Below, in pieces: positions 14,800-22,670 of a DNA stretch of 33,861 nucleotides. Source of the DNA: Candidatus Bipolaricaulota bacterium (GTDB lineage: Bacteria > Bipolaricaulota > Bipolaricaulia > UBA7950 > UBA9294); contig JAHITR010000037.1 in NCBI GenBank assembly GCA_018817505.1, positions 1 through 33,861 on the forward strand, written 5' to 3'. Numbering within the stretch: position 1 is the stretch's first letter; each line of letters begins with the position of its first letter. The notes beneath the pieces are model-generated. The model was not told the DNA's origin. It worked only from the letters and a program-made list of their open reading frames with translations, and ran no database searches. Made by a program: the position numbers and the translations under genes.

Positions 14800-15729
14800 T
14801 TAGGCTCTCCCCGTGACCAGTGCCAGCAGCGCCATGCGAACGGGCACTCCATTGGCGGCCTGTCGAAAATAAGCGGCGCCACTGTAGTCGTCCATTTCCT
14901 CGGCGATTTCGTTGACTCGAGGCAATGGATGCATCACAGTGAGCCCTTCTTTGGCTTGATCCAGATGCTTTCGCGTGAGCACGAAGCTGTCCTTCAGTCG
15001 TTCGTACTCTGCTGGATCCTCGAACCGTTCTTTCTGAATCCTCGTCATGTACAGCACATCGCCGGTCCTGAGTCCGTCAGCAAGGTCCTCTGTTTCCTGA
15101 ACGTCGATTCGGGCTGCTTTAAGTCGATCAATGATCTCTCGCGGCATCTGCAGCGCTTTCGGAGCGACAAAAATGAACTTCACATGGTAGCTGGCTAGCA
15201 GCAGGGCAAGAGAATGTGCCGTTCGCCCGTTCTTCAAATCTCCAGCCAGTACGATGGTTTGGTCCTCAACTGTGCCCTTCTCTTTCTGAATGGTATAGAA
15301 GTCCAGAAGAGATTGGGTCGGGTGCTGACCTGCCCCATCCCCTGCATTGACGACCGGCTTGTCTGTGGCCTTGGCTGCTTCCTCGGCAGATCCAATTTGA
15401 GGATGCCGAAGCACGATCACATCAGCGTACCCTTCCACAGTCTTGATTGTGTCATGAAGTGACTCGCCCTTGGATGCAGAGCTGGATTTGGCCTCAGCAA
15501 CGCTAACCACTGTGCCGCCCAAACGCAGCATGGCCGCCTCGAAAGACAAGCGTGTTCGTGTGCTTGGCTCATAGAACAACGTAGACAGAATCTTGCCTTC
15601 CATCACGTTAAGTCTCTTCCCTTGAAGAAGGGCAGCCTCATACTCGCCAGCCAGTTTCATGATTAACGCGACTTCGTCCTTCGAAAACTGATCGGCCCTC
15701 AACACGTCCTTGTGCGCCAGTCCCGCCAT
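14800..15729 (-). CDS. pyrB: aspartate carbamoyltransferase catalytic chain
   Basis: A 309-aa enzyme that joins carbamoyl phosphate and aspartate in pyrimidine synthesis. Carbamoyl phosphate site: Ser56-Thr-Arg-Thr-Arg60 (FYEPSTRTR), His136-Pro-Thr-Gln139 and His267-Pro-Leu-Pro-Arg271. The 80s loop is present (Ser84 and Lys87 in KSSSASKGES). Arg230-x-Gln232 in MTRIQKER is the aspartate-specific pair, which excludes ornithine or other transcarbamylases. Length is normal for PyrB. The minus-strand AGGAGG site just upstream of 15729 supports the start. No pyrI regulatory chain or pyrC lies beside it; instead it is third in an operon after a dihydropyrimidinase and an aminotransferase, with a 20-bp gap. 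Confidence 0.96.
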   Translation of the reverse strand: MAGLAHKDVLRADQFSKDEVALIMKLAGEYEAALLQGKRLNVMEGKILSTLFYEPSTRTRLSFEAAMLRLGGTVVSVAEAKSSSASKGESLHDTIKTVEGYADVIVLRHPQIGSAEEAAKATDKPVVNAGDGAGQHPTQSLLDFYTIQKEKGTVEDQTIVLAGDLKNGRTAHSLALLLASYHVKFIFVAPKALQMPREIIDRLKAARIDVQETEDLADGLRTGDVLYMTRIQKERFEDPAEYERLKDSFVLTRKHLDQAKEGLTVMHPLPRVNEIAEEMDDYSGAAYFRQAANGVPVRMALLALVTGRA

Positions 15730-15749
15730 CGGTTTGCCTCCTGGGTTAA

Positions 15750-16832
15750 TTAGCTCAGACTGCGAACGGCTCTAGCTATGCCTGTGATCGCAGTGTCCAT
15801 ATCACGTTCGTTGACGCCGCAGAATGGAATTCGAACAAATCTGGATCCATCGCCGTCCGGGTAGAAATCTTCACCATCACTGAGTATGACGCCTTCCATC
15901 CGTGCACGTTGTTGAACGTCGCCCGCGTCGACGCCTTCGGGGAGGGTGACCCCCAAGAAGAATCCACCTTCAGGCTTCACCCACTGGGCCTCGGGCAAGT
16001 GACGATTCAATGCTTCAAGACACGCGCGCAGTCTGGGGCCATAGAGTGCCTTGAGCTCGACAAGTGCAGGTTCCATCAATCCTTGACGCAAGAACTCAAA
16101 TACCATGCCTTCTGGAACCATACTCGGGCAAATATACGCTGAGCCAGCCAATGTGCTCATGTCATCAATGAAGGATTCGGGCGCAACCATCCATCCAACA
16201 CGCAACCCTGGGCTGATCAGCTTGGAGAATGATGACATTCGAATGAGGGTCGCGTCGCCGCAATCGTCGAGGGAAGGTTCATCCTCTCCCCAGTACCGGA
16301 GCGGGCGATAGGGCAGGTCGGCGATGACGATCGTCCTGTAGGAGGCAGCAAGCGCCATCACGGCTTCGCGCTTGATCGCACTCATCGTGGCCCCCGTTGG
16401 ATTCTGAAAATCCGGAATGACATAAAGCATGCGAGGCTGGTGGCGTTTGAGCGCTTTCTCCAATTCATGGAGATTCGGACCATCCTGTTCCATGGCGATT
16501 CCGTGAACCTGGCACCCAGCATTTCGGAATGTCCTGATCGTTCGATCATAGGTTGGCCGCTCAACCAGAACAGCATCTCCTGGATGAAGTGTCGTTCGAA
16601 TCAATAGATCCAATAGCTGAATCGATCCATTGCCTAGCATCACCTGCTCGACGGGAACGTTCTCTTGCGAGGCGATCGCTTCTCGAAGCGGCATAAATCC
16701 GCGCGGCGGATGGTACTGCAGGATCGTCGTTCCATAGCGTTTCAGAGCTTGCTCGGCGCAGCCGATCAACGCGTCAATCGCAAAGGACTCGCTGGCAGGA
16801 ACGCCGCGTGTCAGGGCAATCAAATTCGTCAT
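15750..16832 (-). CDS. PLP-dependent aminotransferase, fold type I (class I/II)
   Basis: A 360-aa enzyme with the full PLP site: Asn144 in DFQNPTG, Asp172 and Tyr175 in IADLPYRP, Lys204 in SSFSKLISPG as the Schiff-base lysine, and Arg211 in GLRVGW for the phosphate. The QYHPPRGFMPLREAIA start block and EGGFFLGVTLPEGVD block resemble the MocR/2-aminoadipate-aminotransferase branch (LysN-like), but no DNA-binding domain is attached. It would move an amino group between an amino acid and a 2-oxo acid in the cytoplasm. Its start overlaps the stop of the dihydropyrimidinase gene by 4 bases (16829-16832), so it is translationally coupled. The substrate could be a pyrimidine- or hydantoin-derived amino acid, but this is conjecture. 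Confidence 0.9.
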   Translation of the reverse strand: MTNLIALTRGVPASESFAIDALIGCAEQALKRYGTTILQYHPPRGFMPLREAIASQENVPVEQVMLGNGSIQLLDLLIRTTLHPGDAVLVERPTYDRTIRTFRNAGCQVHGIAMEQDGPNLHELEKALKRHQPRMLYVIPDFQNPTGATMSAIKREAVMALAASYRTIVIADLPYRPLRYWGEDEPSLDDCGDATLIRMSSFSKLISPGLRVGWMVAPESFIDDMSTLAGSAYICPSMVPEGMVFEFLRQGLMEPALVELKALYGPRLRACLEALNRHLPEAQWVKPEGGFFLGVTLPEGVDAGDVQQRARMEGVILSDGEDFYPDGDGSRFVRIPFCGVNERDMDTAITGIARAVRSLS

Positions 16833-18208
16833 CCCTCGTCTCCGTTTCCCGAGAATCGCAATTCGGCGAGCGTGGCGTGGCCGCTTCGCGTTGGCAGGAA
16901 TTGGCCGTGCCCCGCAGATGCATGCAAAGTGCCCTGTTCAAGCAAGATGTCTCCCCTCTGCATGGACATCACCGGGCTTCCAAGAATGTCCATCCCTTCA
17001 TAAGCCGTATACGAAGCATTGGAGTGCTGGGTTGCGTATGTGATGTGAGTTCTGCGCTGGGGATCAAACAGCACAAGGTCGGCATCACTTCCTGGCTGGA
17101 TAACTCCCTTCTGAGGGAAAAGCCCAAAGATGCGAGCCGGATTCTCGCACATGACTTGTGCAAGACGAGACAAGGAGATCCACCCACCATTCACGCCGCC
17201 ATGAAACGCCAACGGCAACATCGTCTCCACTTGCGGCGATCCGTAGGGGGCAGCGAAGAAATCGTCTTCTGGCGTCTTGGCCTTGGCGGCGTGGTCGCTG
17301 GCAATGGTGTCGATCGTCCCATCCGCGAGCGCTTGCCACAGGGCCGTGCGGTCGCTTTCGGATCGTAGAGGCGGACCGATCTTGACCAATGGTCCCTGCT
17401 CGATGAGCGCCTGCTCCGTCAAGGTTAGGTACTGGGGGCATGTCTCTGCATACACTCGATACCCCAGCGCCTTGGCTCGAGCGATCTCCAAAACGCCGAG
17501 AAGGGCGGTCATATGAGGGATGTAAAGCGGACACCCTCCAACTTGAGCCATTGCAATGGCACGGTGCAAGGCTTCAGCTTCAAGAATCGCCGGACGTGTC
17601 TGGACAAAGACATCCCGAGCATTCGCTCCAGCTTCATTGGTCTTGTCCTGCAAATAGTCAGTCGCAAGACCATTCTCGGCATGGACCATGGCCATGCCGC
17701 CCGCAGCACCGAGAATATCCATCGTGCGCATCAACTGGTAATCGTCAGTCATCCACCCCAGTTTGGCGTAGGTCATGAACATCTTGTGTGACGTTACACC
17801 CGCCTCGATCGCTTGAGGAATCTCGTGCGATTGGTGAGCTGGGTCGAACAACCCACCATGGAGTGCGAAATCGAGCACCGATCCGGCCTCACCCTCCTCA
17901 CGGAAGCGGTGGATCGTGTCCATCAATCCTTCGCCTGGCTTGGCATAGGCGAAATGAATCACCGTGGTCACGCCGCCATAGGCGGCAGTGATCGGCAAAC
18001 TCACCAAATCGTCCAGATAGACTGGATGGGTATGCGCATCAATAATGCCTGGGAACACCAGAAGTCCGGTCGCATCCACCGTGCGTTCTGCATTAACAGC
18101 CAGATCACGACCTACGGCAACGATGCGCCCCTGTTCGATGGCCACATCGGCGGCACGAACACCACGCGCCGTGACAATCCTTCCTCCACGAACGATCAGC
18201 TCAGCCAT
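16829..18208 (-). CDS. dihydropyrimidinase / D-hydantoinase family amidohydrolase
   Basis: A 459-aa cyclic amidohydrolase. The binuclear metal set is complete: His59 and His61 (DAHTH), Lys142 as the likely carboxylated lysine (SHKMFMTY), His176 (VHAENG), His232 (IPHMT) and Asp305 (ASDHAAK). Dihydroorotases of the usual type have an Arg after the HxH motif; here Pro follows, and the KMFMTY block favours dihydropyrimidinase or hydantoinase. It would hydrolyse a cyclic ureide to an N-carbamoyl amino acid. The start is supported by GGGGGAGG 7 bases upstream on the minus strand. It heads a three-gene operon with an aminotransferase and pyrB. No dihydropyrimidine dehydrogenase or N-carbamoylase gene is present in the window. 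Confidence 0.92.
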   Translation of the reverse strand: MAELIVRGGRIVTARGVRAADVAIEQGRIVAVGRDLAVNAERTVDATGLLVFPGIIDAHTHPVYLDDLVSLPITAAYGGVTTVIHFAYAKPGEGLMDTIHRFREEGEAGSVLDFALHGGLFDPAHQSHEIPQAIEAGVTSHKMFMTYAKLGWMTDDYQLMRTMDILGAAGGMAMVHAENGLATDYLQDKTNEAGANARDVFVQTRPAILEAEALHRAIAMAQVGGCPLYIPHMTALLGVLEIARAKALGYRVYAETCPQYLTLTEQALIEQGPLVKIGPPLRSESDRTALWQALADGTIDTIASDHAAKAKTPEDDFFAAPYGSPQVETMLPLAFHGGVNGGWISLSRLAQVMCENPARIFGLFPQKGVIQPGSDADLVLFDPQRRTHITYATQHSNASYTAYEGMDILGSPVMSMQRGDILLEQGTLHASAGHGQFLPTRSGHATLAELRFSGNGDEG

Positions 18209-18461
18209 CCTACAACCTCCCCCGCAGTTGGTTGCGTCTGAAGCATCACACGGTTTGACAGGATAAAACTTCTAGCCTTGCCTCGCCCAGAGTTTGCCCG
18301 ATCATTGGCCGTTTTGCATCGGATCCTGAACGCAGTAGCCAGCATTGATCCAGACCAGAGAACAAGCTGAGGCCAGATCGGCAATTCGGCGTCGCCCGTC
18401 TGTGCCGTGCAACAATCGAGTAGGATCGAGCTCATCGATGTCTCAAGACGTGGTGGTTGGG

Positions 18462-18467
18462 TACAAT
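18462..18467 (+). promoter_or_regulatory. candidate -10 box for the Eis-like gene
   Basis: TACAAT at 18462-18467 lies 24 bases before the ATG at 18486. No good -35 was found at normal spacing. If used, the leader would start almost at the CCGGAGG ribosome site. Weak evidence. Confidence 0.25.
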
Positions 18468-18485
18468 GAGCGGCCGGAGGTTGCC

Positions 18486-19670
18486 ATGTATAGCTACAGA
18501 GAACTGGATGTCCCACAGCAGGTCCTTCCAATCGCCAAATCGGCTTTTGCACTCAGGGTTTCAGAGCAAGGCTCAATTGAGGAATGGCTCTCATCCGCCA
18601 TCGAACATGGCCGACGACTTTATGGCGTCTATGACGGAGACTCGCTCATGTCAGCGTTCATGCTGTACGACTTTGACATGCGCCTGCGAAACTCGGTCGT
18701 TCCCATGGGGGGGATTGGGCTTCTGTGCTCGCGTTTGGATGCACGGGGCAAGGGCGCTGTGCGCACCATGTTGGCCAACGCATTACAGACCATGAGAACA
18801 CAAGGCCATGTGGTTTCAGTGCTTGACCCGTTCAACGAGTCCTTCTATCGCAACTACGGATGGGAGAAATTCTCACGACGCCAAAACATCGAGATAGCTC
18901 CAGGCAATCTGGAGATCCCCGAAGCGGCCGATGCCCACCTCATGGCAACGGATTTGCCTTTCCCAGACGAAGAATCGATGGCGTTCTACAACCACTATGC
19001 AAGCAACCATTACACGCTTGTGCAACGAGGGCACCGCGAGTGGGAAGGGCGCATGACCGTGCGCGAGTGGAGCGAAGACGTGGCAGCTCGTGGCGTCGTG
19101 CGTTTTTCCATGAGCGATCAAACGGTCGGGCTTCTGGAATATGAGCTGTCGCGCAAAGCCTCTGAATATCGCTCGATGTTCACTGTCAATTTGCTGGCAG
19201 CCTCCGACGAGTCAGTCTTGCACGAAATGCTCCGCTATCTCAAGCGATTGTCCCATCAGATCTCAACCCTTCGACTCAACCTCCCATTGGACATTCAGCT
19301 GTGGCCCTACTTCTCGGACCGGCCAGAAAAGCATTCAGTGAGAGACGAATTCATGATCCGCATCCTGTCGATGGAAGCACTCAATGGACTATCCATCGCG
19401 CTGCCTGACATGTCCGTATCCGTGGATGTGCAAGATCCTCAGGCCGCATGGAACCAAGGTGTGTGGGCAGTAAGCATTGAGTCAGGAATCCTTCGAGTGA
19501 AGAAAGGGGAGCGTGCCGATATTCGTTGCGGAATTGGGGCGCTATCGAGTGTGATCTCAGGGTTCTCAACCTTCGCTGAGCTGCTGGCTGCACGGCGCGC
19601 CGAGGCTCTTGAGAGCTATCGTGGGCAGGATTTTCCCAAAACCGTCCCCTTCCTTGCCGACCACTTCTAG
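18486..19670 (+). CDS. Eis-like GNAT N-acetyltransferase with SCP2-like C-terminal domain
   Basis: A 394-aa protein with the three-part Eis layout. An N-terminal GNAT domain (about 1-130) has an acetyl-CoA loop LDARGKGAVRTML near 85-97. A second GNAT-like domain covers about 150-280. A C-terminal SCP2-like domain covers about 290-394. Tyr121 and Tyr124 in SFYRNYGWE lie where Eis keeps its catalytic Tyr, and the protein ends in Phe394 (LADHF); in Eis the terminal Phe carboxylate acts as a general base, so the exact C-terminus matters. Eis enzymes acetylate amines on aminoglycosides and lysines; the natural substrate here is unknown. The start is ATG at 18486 with CCGGAGG (18474-18480) upstream; the longer frame from 18345 has none. 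Confidence 0.86.
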   Translation: MYSYRELDVPQQVLPIAKSAFALRVSEQGSIEEWLSSAIEHGRRLYGVYDGDSLMSAFMLYDFDMRLRNSVVPMGGIGLLCSRLDARGKGAVRTMLANALQTMRTQGHVVSVLDPFNESFYRNYGWEKFSRRQNIEIAPGNLEIPEAADAHLMATDLPFPDEESMAFYNHYASNHYTLVQRGHREWEGRMTVREWSEDVAARGVVRFSMSDQTVGLLEYELSRKASEYRSMFTVNLLAASDESVLHEMLRYLKRLSHQISTLRLNLPLDIQLWPYFSDRPEKHSVRDEFMIRILSMEALNGLSIALPDMSVSVDVQDPQAAWNQGVWAVSIESGILRVKKGERADIRCGIGALSSVISGFSTFAELLAARRAEALESYRGQDFPKTVPFLADHF

Positions 19671-19712
19671 GGATCACAAGCCTAGCAAAGACCGTAGATC
19701 GATGCGAATCTG

Positions 19713-19718
19713 TATACT
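19713..19718 (+). promoter_or_regulatory. candidate -10 box for the GAF reductase gene
   Basis: TATACT at 19713-19718 is a five-of-six match and lies 27 bases before the ATG at 19745. No convincing -35 was found. It would allow transcription separate from the Eis-like gene. Confidence 0.35.
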
Positions 19719-19744
19719 TGGCCGAAAGCAGAGCAGGAGGCGAG

Positions 19745-20209
19745 ATGGATGCGCAACGGGCTGCCCGATATGAGCGGCTGACAGAACAGTTACGTGGCTT
19801 AATTGAGGGCAAATCGCCGTCGCTTCAAGCAGCGATGGCCACGATCTGCGCCGTAATGCATGCCAAGATGCAGCATCATTCTTGGACGGGATTCTATTTT
19901 GTGGCGGAAGAAGACGAACTCCATGTCGGCCCCTATCAAGGTCCCGTCGCATGCCAAATTCTCAAAGGCCAAGGTGTCTGCCTCCATGCTGCGTCGACCC
20001 AAACGCCTGTCGTCGTGCCCGATGTCCACGCCTTTCCGGGCCACATCGCTTGTGATGCTCGATCGCAAAGCGAGATCGTTCTTCCTCTCGTCAAGGAAGG
20101 CCGCGTCGTTGCAGTGTTTGATGTCGATTCGACAGAACTGAATCAATTCAGTGCATCCGACATCGCCCCCCTGGCCAAAATCCTGGAGCTCCTGACTCCC
20201 TATCTGTAG
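19745..20209 (+). CDS. msrC: free methionine-(R)-sulfoxide reductase (GAF fold)
   Basis: A 154-aa single GAF domain matching the fRMsr family. The supporting blocks are SWTGFYFV, LHVGPYQGPVAC, GVCLHAA, VPDVHAFPGHIACDARSQSEIV and VFDVDS. The three redox cysteines are Cys70, Cys79 and Cys103. The enzyme reduces free Met-R-sulfoxide in the cytoplasm using thioredoxin. Residues between the first two cysteines are one fewer than I expect from the usual family pattern (C to C spacing 9, usually 10), a small indel in the active-site loop. ATG at 19745 is preceded by AGGAGG (19735-19740); the ORF upstream from 19718 overlaps the predicted -10 box and is rejected. It follows the Eis-like gene by 74 bases. 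Confidence 0.9.
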   Translation: MDAQRAARYERLTEQLRGLIEGKSPSLQAAMATICAVMHAKMQHHSWTGFYFVAEEDELHVGPYQGPVACQILKGQGVCLHAASTQTPVVVPDVHAFPGHIACDARSQSEIVLPLVKEGRVVAVFDVDSTELNQFSASDIAPLAKILELLTPYL

Positions 20210-20281
20210 TTCATTCGTTGCTGCCATGGATAGGAAGGATTAGATCTAGGTCCACAGAAAAGGCAAACTGAACGAATCTCA

Positions 20282-20319
20282 CCACCATTCGTGTCACTTG
20301 ACGTGTGTCAAGCGGTGGG
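20282..20319. terminator. stem-loop in the gap between convergent genes
   Basis: CTTGAC (20297-20302) pairs with GTCAAG (20307-20312) over GTGT, and outer CCACC / GGTGG sequences may extend the stem. The 185-bp gap 20210-20394 contains no other clear feature. A terminator role for either neighbour is possible but not backed by a T-run. Confidence 0.3.
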
Positions 20320-20394
20320 GCATGAAGCGCACGGTACAGGGATCATGTTCAACGACTCCCAGCGTTTCGCGGCTGCGACATGCCTCTCGACGCT

Positions 20395-21708
20395 CTAGGA
20401 CCTTCTGCCGTAGCGAGCGACCACCTGGAACATCGCGTCCGCTCCAAATTGAACGGCCTCAATTGGGATACGCTCGTCGGCTGCGTGAATGGTCTCGAAG
20501 AAATTGAGCCCTGCAGGCAGGTTCATCGGAGTGAACCCGTAGGTCTGTATTCCCAACCTGTCGAAAAATCGCGCGTCTGAGCTACCGGGCAGCAGATACG
20601 GAACCTGATGCGAACCTGGATGGGCCTCTGCAAGAACGTCGGCAAGAAGAGGAAACAGACTTAAATCTACGTTCGTCTTGCCCTCGTCATAAAACACGAT
20701 CTCAAATTCCAGCTTCTCTCCTAGCGATCTCTCCATCTCAACAAACAAGTCGTGGGGCGTGAATCCAGGTAACAAACGAGCGTCCAATCCAAGAACAATC
20801 TCCGATGGAATGACATTGGGCTTTTCGCCACCACGCACAATCGTCGCGTTCACGGTGTTGCGAAACAGCGGCTCAAGATTGCGTCCCGTTTCTCCCAGCC
20901 GGTCCAGGACCCGATCCGTCCACTGTGCGTTGAGCAGCAGCCGGAAAAGGAACCGCTTCGGCCATGTTAGGGCTTCGGCCATGGCGTGCACCATGTGTTC
21001 TGTGACGGGCGTGATGTGAATCGGCAAACGAAGACGATTGAGTCTCGTCAGCACACGTCCCAGTTGAGCCATGCTCCCATCGCGCATGGGGCGAGCGCCG
21101 TGGCCACCCGGCCCGCGAATCGTCGCTTCGATCCAACAAGGCTGCTTCTCGCCAGATTGAATCATGTAGATCGGCGTGTCCCCGATGTACAGCGGGAACC
21201 CGCCAAACTCGCCCAATGCATAGCGAACTCCCTCGAAAAGTGAGGGATGGGCTTCCACCAAATACCTGGCTCCTAGCGTACCTCCAGCTTCTTCGTCACA
21301 CAGAGCGGCAAACAAGATATCGCCTTGCGGTTGCCGATCATGGGATGCCGTCCGAAGCAGAGCGTCCACCATCATGGCAATGCCAGCCTTCATGTCCAGC
21401 GCACCGCGCCCCCAAACGCAGCCATCCTGTATCCGCCCCTCGAACGGTGGAACCGACCACAACTGATGGGCAGTGGTGACCACATCGACATGACCAAACA
21501 GGAGCAGTGCTGGCGCCTCTCCCGAACCAGGGAATCGGGCGACCAAATTCGGGCGTGCAACATCCTTGGACACAATGGACGTCTCGATGCCCGCTGAGCT
21601 TAGCAAGTCGTTCAGATAGTCGATGCACGCGGCTTCGTTGCCAGGAGGATTGGTCGTATCAAATCGGATCAGGTTCTGCAGAATCGTCACTGCGGTTTGC
21701 TGCGCCAT
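20395..21708 (-). CDS. M20-family metallopeptidase / deacylase
   Basis: A 437-aa M20 enzyme (acetylornithine deacetylase / succinyl-diaminopimelate desuccinylase / carboxypeptidase relatives). Metal and catalytic residues are His73 (FGHVDVV), Asp105 (GRGALDMKAG), Glu139-Glu140 (CDEEAGG), and a C-terminal His in FETIHAADERIP. The dimerisation/lid domain is present (about 180-320, with the GPGGHGARP block holding its conserved His). It would hydrolyse an amide bond in a peptide or acyl amino acid. The start is ATG at 21708 with AAGGGAG 5 bases upstream on this strand; the GTG at 21711 is a poorer choice. A promoter (TTGTGA-17-TATGGT) lies ahead. No arg or dap pathway gene is nearby, so a peptidase role is more likely than a biosynthetic one. 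Confidence 0.9.
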   Translation of the reverse strand: MAQQTAVTILQNLIRFDTTNPPGNEAACIDYLNDLLSSAGIETSIVSKDVARPNLVARFPGSGEAPALLLFGHVDVVTTAHQLWSVPPFEGRIQDGCVWGRGALDMKAGIAMMVDALLRTASHDRQPQGDILFAALCDEEAGGTLGARYLVEAHPSLFEGVRYALGEFGGFPLYIGDTPIYMIQSGEKQPCWIEATIRGPGGHGARPMRDGSMAQLGRVLTRLNRLRLPIHITPVTEHMVHAMAEALTWPKRFLFRLLLNAQWTDRVLDRLGETGRNLEPLFRNTVNATIVRGGEKPNVIPSEIVLGLDARLLPGFTPHDLFVEMERSLGEKLEFEIVFYDEGKTNVDLSLFPLLADVLAEAHPGSHQVPYLLPGSSDARFFDRLGIQTYGFTPMNLPAGLNFFETIHAADERIPIEAVQFGADAMFQVVARYGRRS

Positions 21709-21736
21709 CACTTCTCCCTTTCATCCATGCCCATGC

Positions 21737-21765
21737 ACCATACAGGGTGAGATCGGAAGTCACAA
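21737..21765 (-). promoter_or_regulatory. promoter of the M20 peptidase gene
   Basis: On the minus strand TTGTGA (21765-21760) and TATGGT (21742-21737) are 17 bp apart. Initiation near 21730 leaves about 20 bases of leader containing the AAGGGAG ribosome site. Confidence 0.5.
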
Positions 21766-21854
21766 ATCAAACAACCCCGCTTCAGACTTTCTGCCAATGG
21801 ATGCGGCTTTCTTGCCACCCTAATGAGCAGTTCTGCGCAACGTCTTCAGAGTGC

Positions 21855-21883
21855 TTGTCGCCTGAACACAGTTTTGATCTAAT
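21855..21883 (+). promoter_or_regulatory. promoter of the secreted MBL-fold gene
   Basis: TTGTCG (21855-21860) and TCTAAT (21878-21883) are 17 bp apart; the -10 matches five of six positions. Initiation near 21890 leaves about 11 bases before the ATG at 21901, so the leader starts at the ribosome site. Confidence 0.5.
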
Positions 21884-21900
21884 AGCGCGAGGTGATTGGC

Positions 21901-22668
21901 ATGAGAAGACTCGTCTTGTCCATTCTTGTCATCGGCAGCATCGCACTGGCAGGAGCATCAGAACCCGTGAGTGTGGGCTATCTCGGACATTCCTGTTTCA
22001 CCATTCAGGCCAGCGAGGGGCCTATCATCATGATCGACCCCTACGCATCCTATGTCCCCTTCCCCGCATTGCCACAGCCGGCCGACGTCGTGCTCATGAC
22101 ACATGCTCACATCGACCATTGTCCGGCGTGTCACGGAGAAGCCAACCGCTATACAGGAGATCCAATCGTTGTCGCTCCCTGGGACAGTCAAGGACGAATT
22201 CGCGAAGGCAACTGGCGCATCACTGACGATGTGCTGGTTCGATTCACAGAAGCAAGTCACGTGACAGCAGGAGGCGGTGGCCAAGGCTACGTGTGTCTAT
22301 TCAGCTTTGAAGTCGGTGGCATTCGGTTTGCCCATCTTGGAGACGTAGGAAAATTGCTGACTGGATCTCAGATGGCTGCGCTCGCAGGGGTCGAGGTGTT
22401 GTTCCTTCCCGTTGGCGGTGCCTACACCATCAATGCCGCAGAAGCCATGACCGTTATTGCTCAGTTACCCTCTGTGAAGGTCGTGCTGCCGATGCACTAT
22501 CGTGTCGATGGCATCACGCCTTGGCCAGACATGGCGCCACTGACTGACTTCACGGTGCTAGCCGATACGCTGTATCCCGTGCTCACGAAAGACGCGGATC
22601 AGGTGATCGTCGATTCCGAATCGTTGCCTGAATCAGTCGAGATTTGGGTTCTCGATTTCAAGAAATAG
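21901..22668 (+). CDS. secreted metallo-beta-lactamase-fold hydrolase (UlaG/UPF0173-like)
   Basis: A 255-aa protein with an N-terminal signal peptide (about 1-20, ending near AGASE). The mature chain has the MBL-fold metal motif H68-A-H70-I-D72-H73 (THAHIDH), then SHVTAGGGG, HLGDVG and MHYRVDG, which give the remaining metal His and Asp residues. The VGYLGHSCFTI opening is typical of the UlaG/UPF0173 branch, which is normally cytoplasmic; a signal peptide is unusual here. Substrate unknown. The start is ATG at 21901 behind GAGGTGA; the in-frame GTG at 21892 overlaps that site. It is divergent from the M20 peptidase and convergent with the small membrane protein gene, leaving only two bases between stops. 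Confidence 0.87.
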   Translation: MRRLVLSILVIGSIALAGASEPVSVGYLGHSCFTIQASEGPIIMIDPYASYVPFPALPQPADVVLMTHAHIDHCPACHGEANRYTGDPIVVAPWDSQGRIREGNWRITDDVLVRFTEASHVTAGGGGQGYVCLFSFEVGGIRFAHLGDVGKLLTGSQMAALAGVEVLFLPVGGAYTINAAEAMTVIAQLPSVKVVLPMHYRVDGITPWPDMAPLTDFTVLADTLYPVLTKDADQVIVDSESLPESVEIWVLDFKK

Positions 22669-22670
22669 CC

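Noticed and set aside
14800-15729. PyrB-like gene as a catabolic carbamoyltransferase for hydantoin-derived products
   Set aside because: The aspartate-specific Arg-x-Gln pair and the Ser/Lys loop are intact, so it is read as a true aspartate carbamoyltransferase.
16829-18208. Ordinary dihydroorotase (pyrC)
   Set aside because: The HxH motif is followed by Pro, not the usual Arg, and the KMFMTY and ASDHAA blocks fit dihydropyrimidinase better. Kept as an open alternative in the findings.
21750-21759. AGATCGGAAG, which resembles a sequencing-adapter start
   Set aside because: Only ten bases match and the following bases differ, so this is chance and not contamination.
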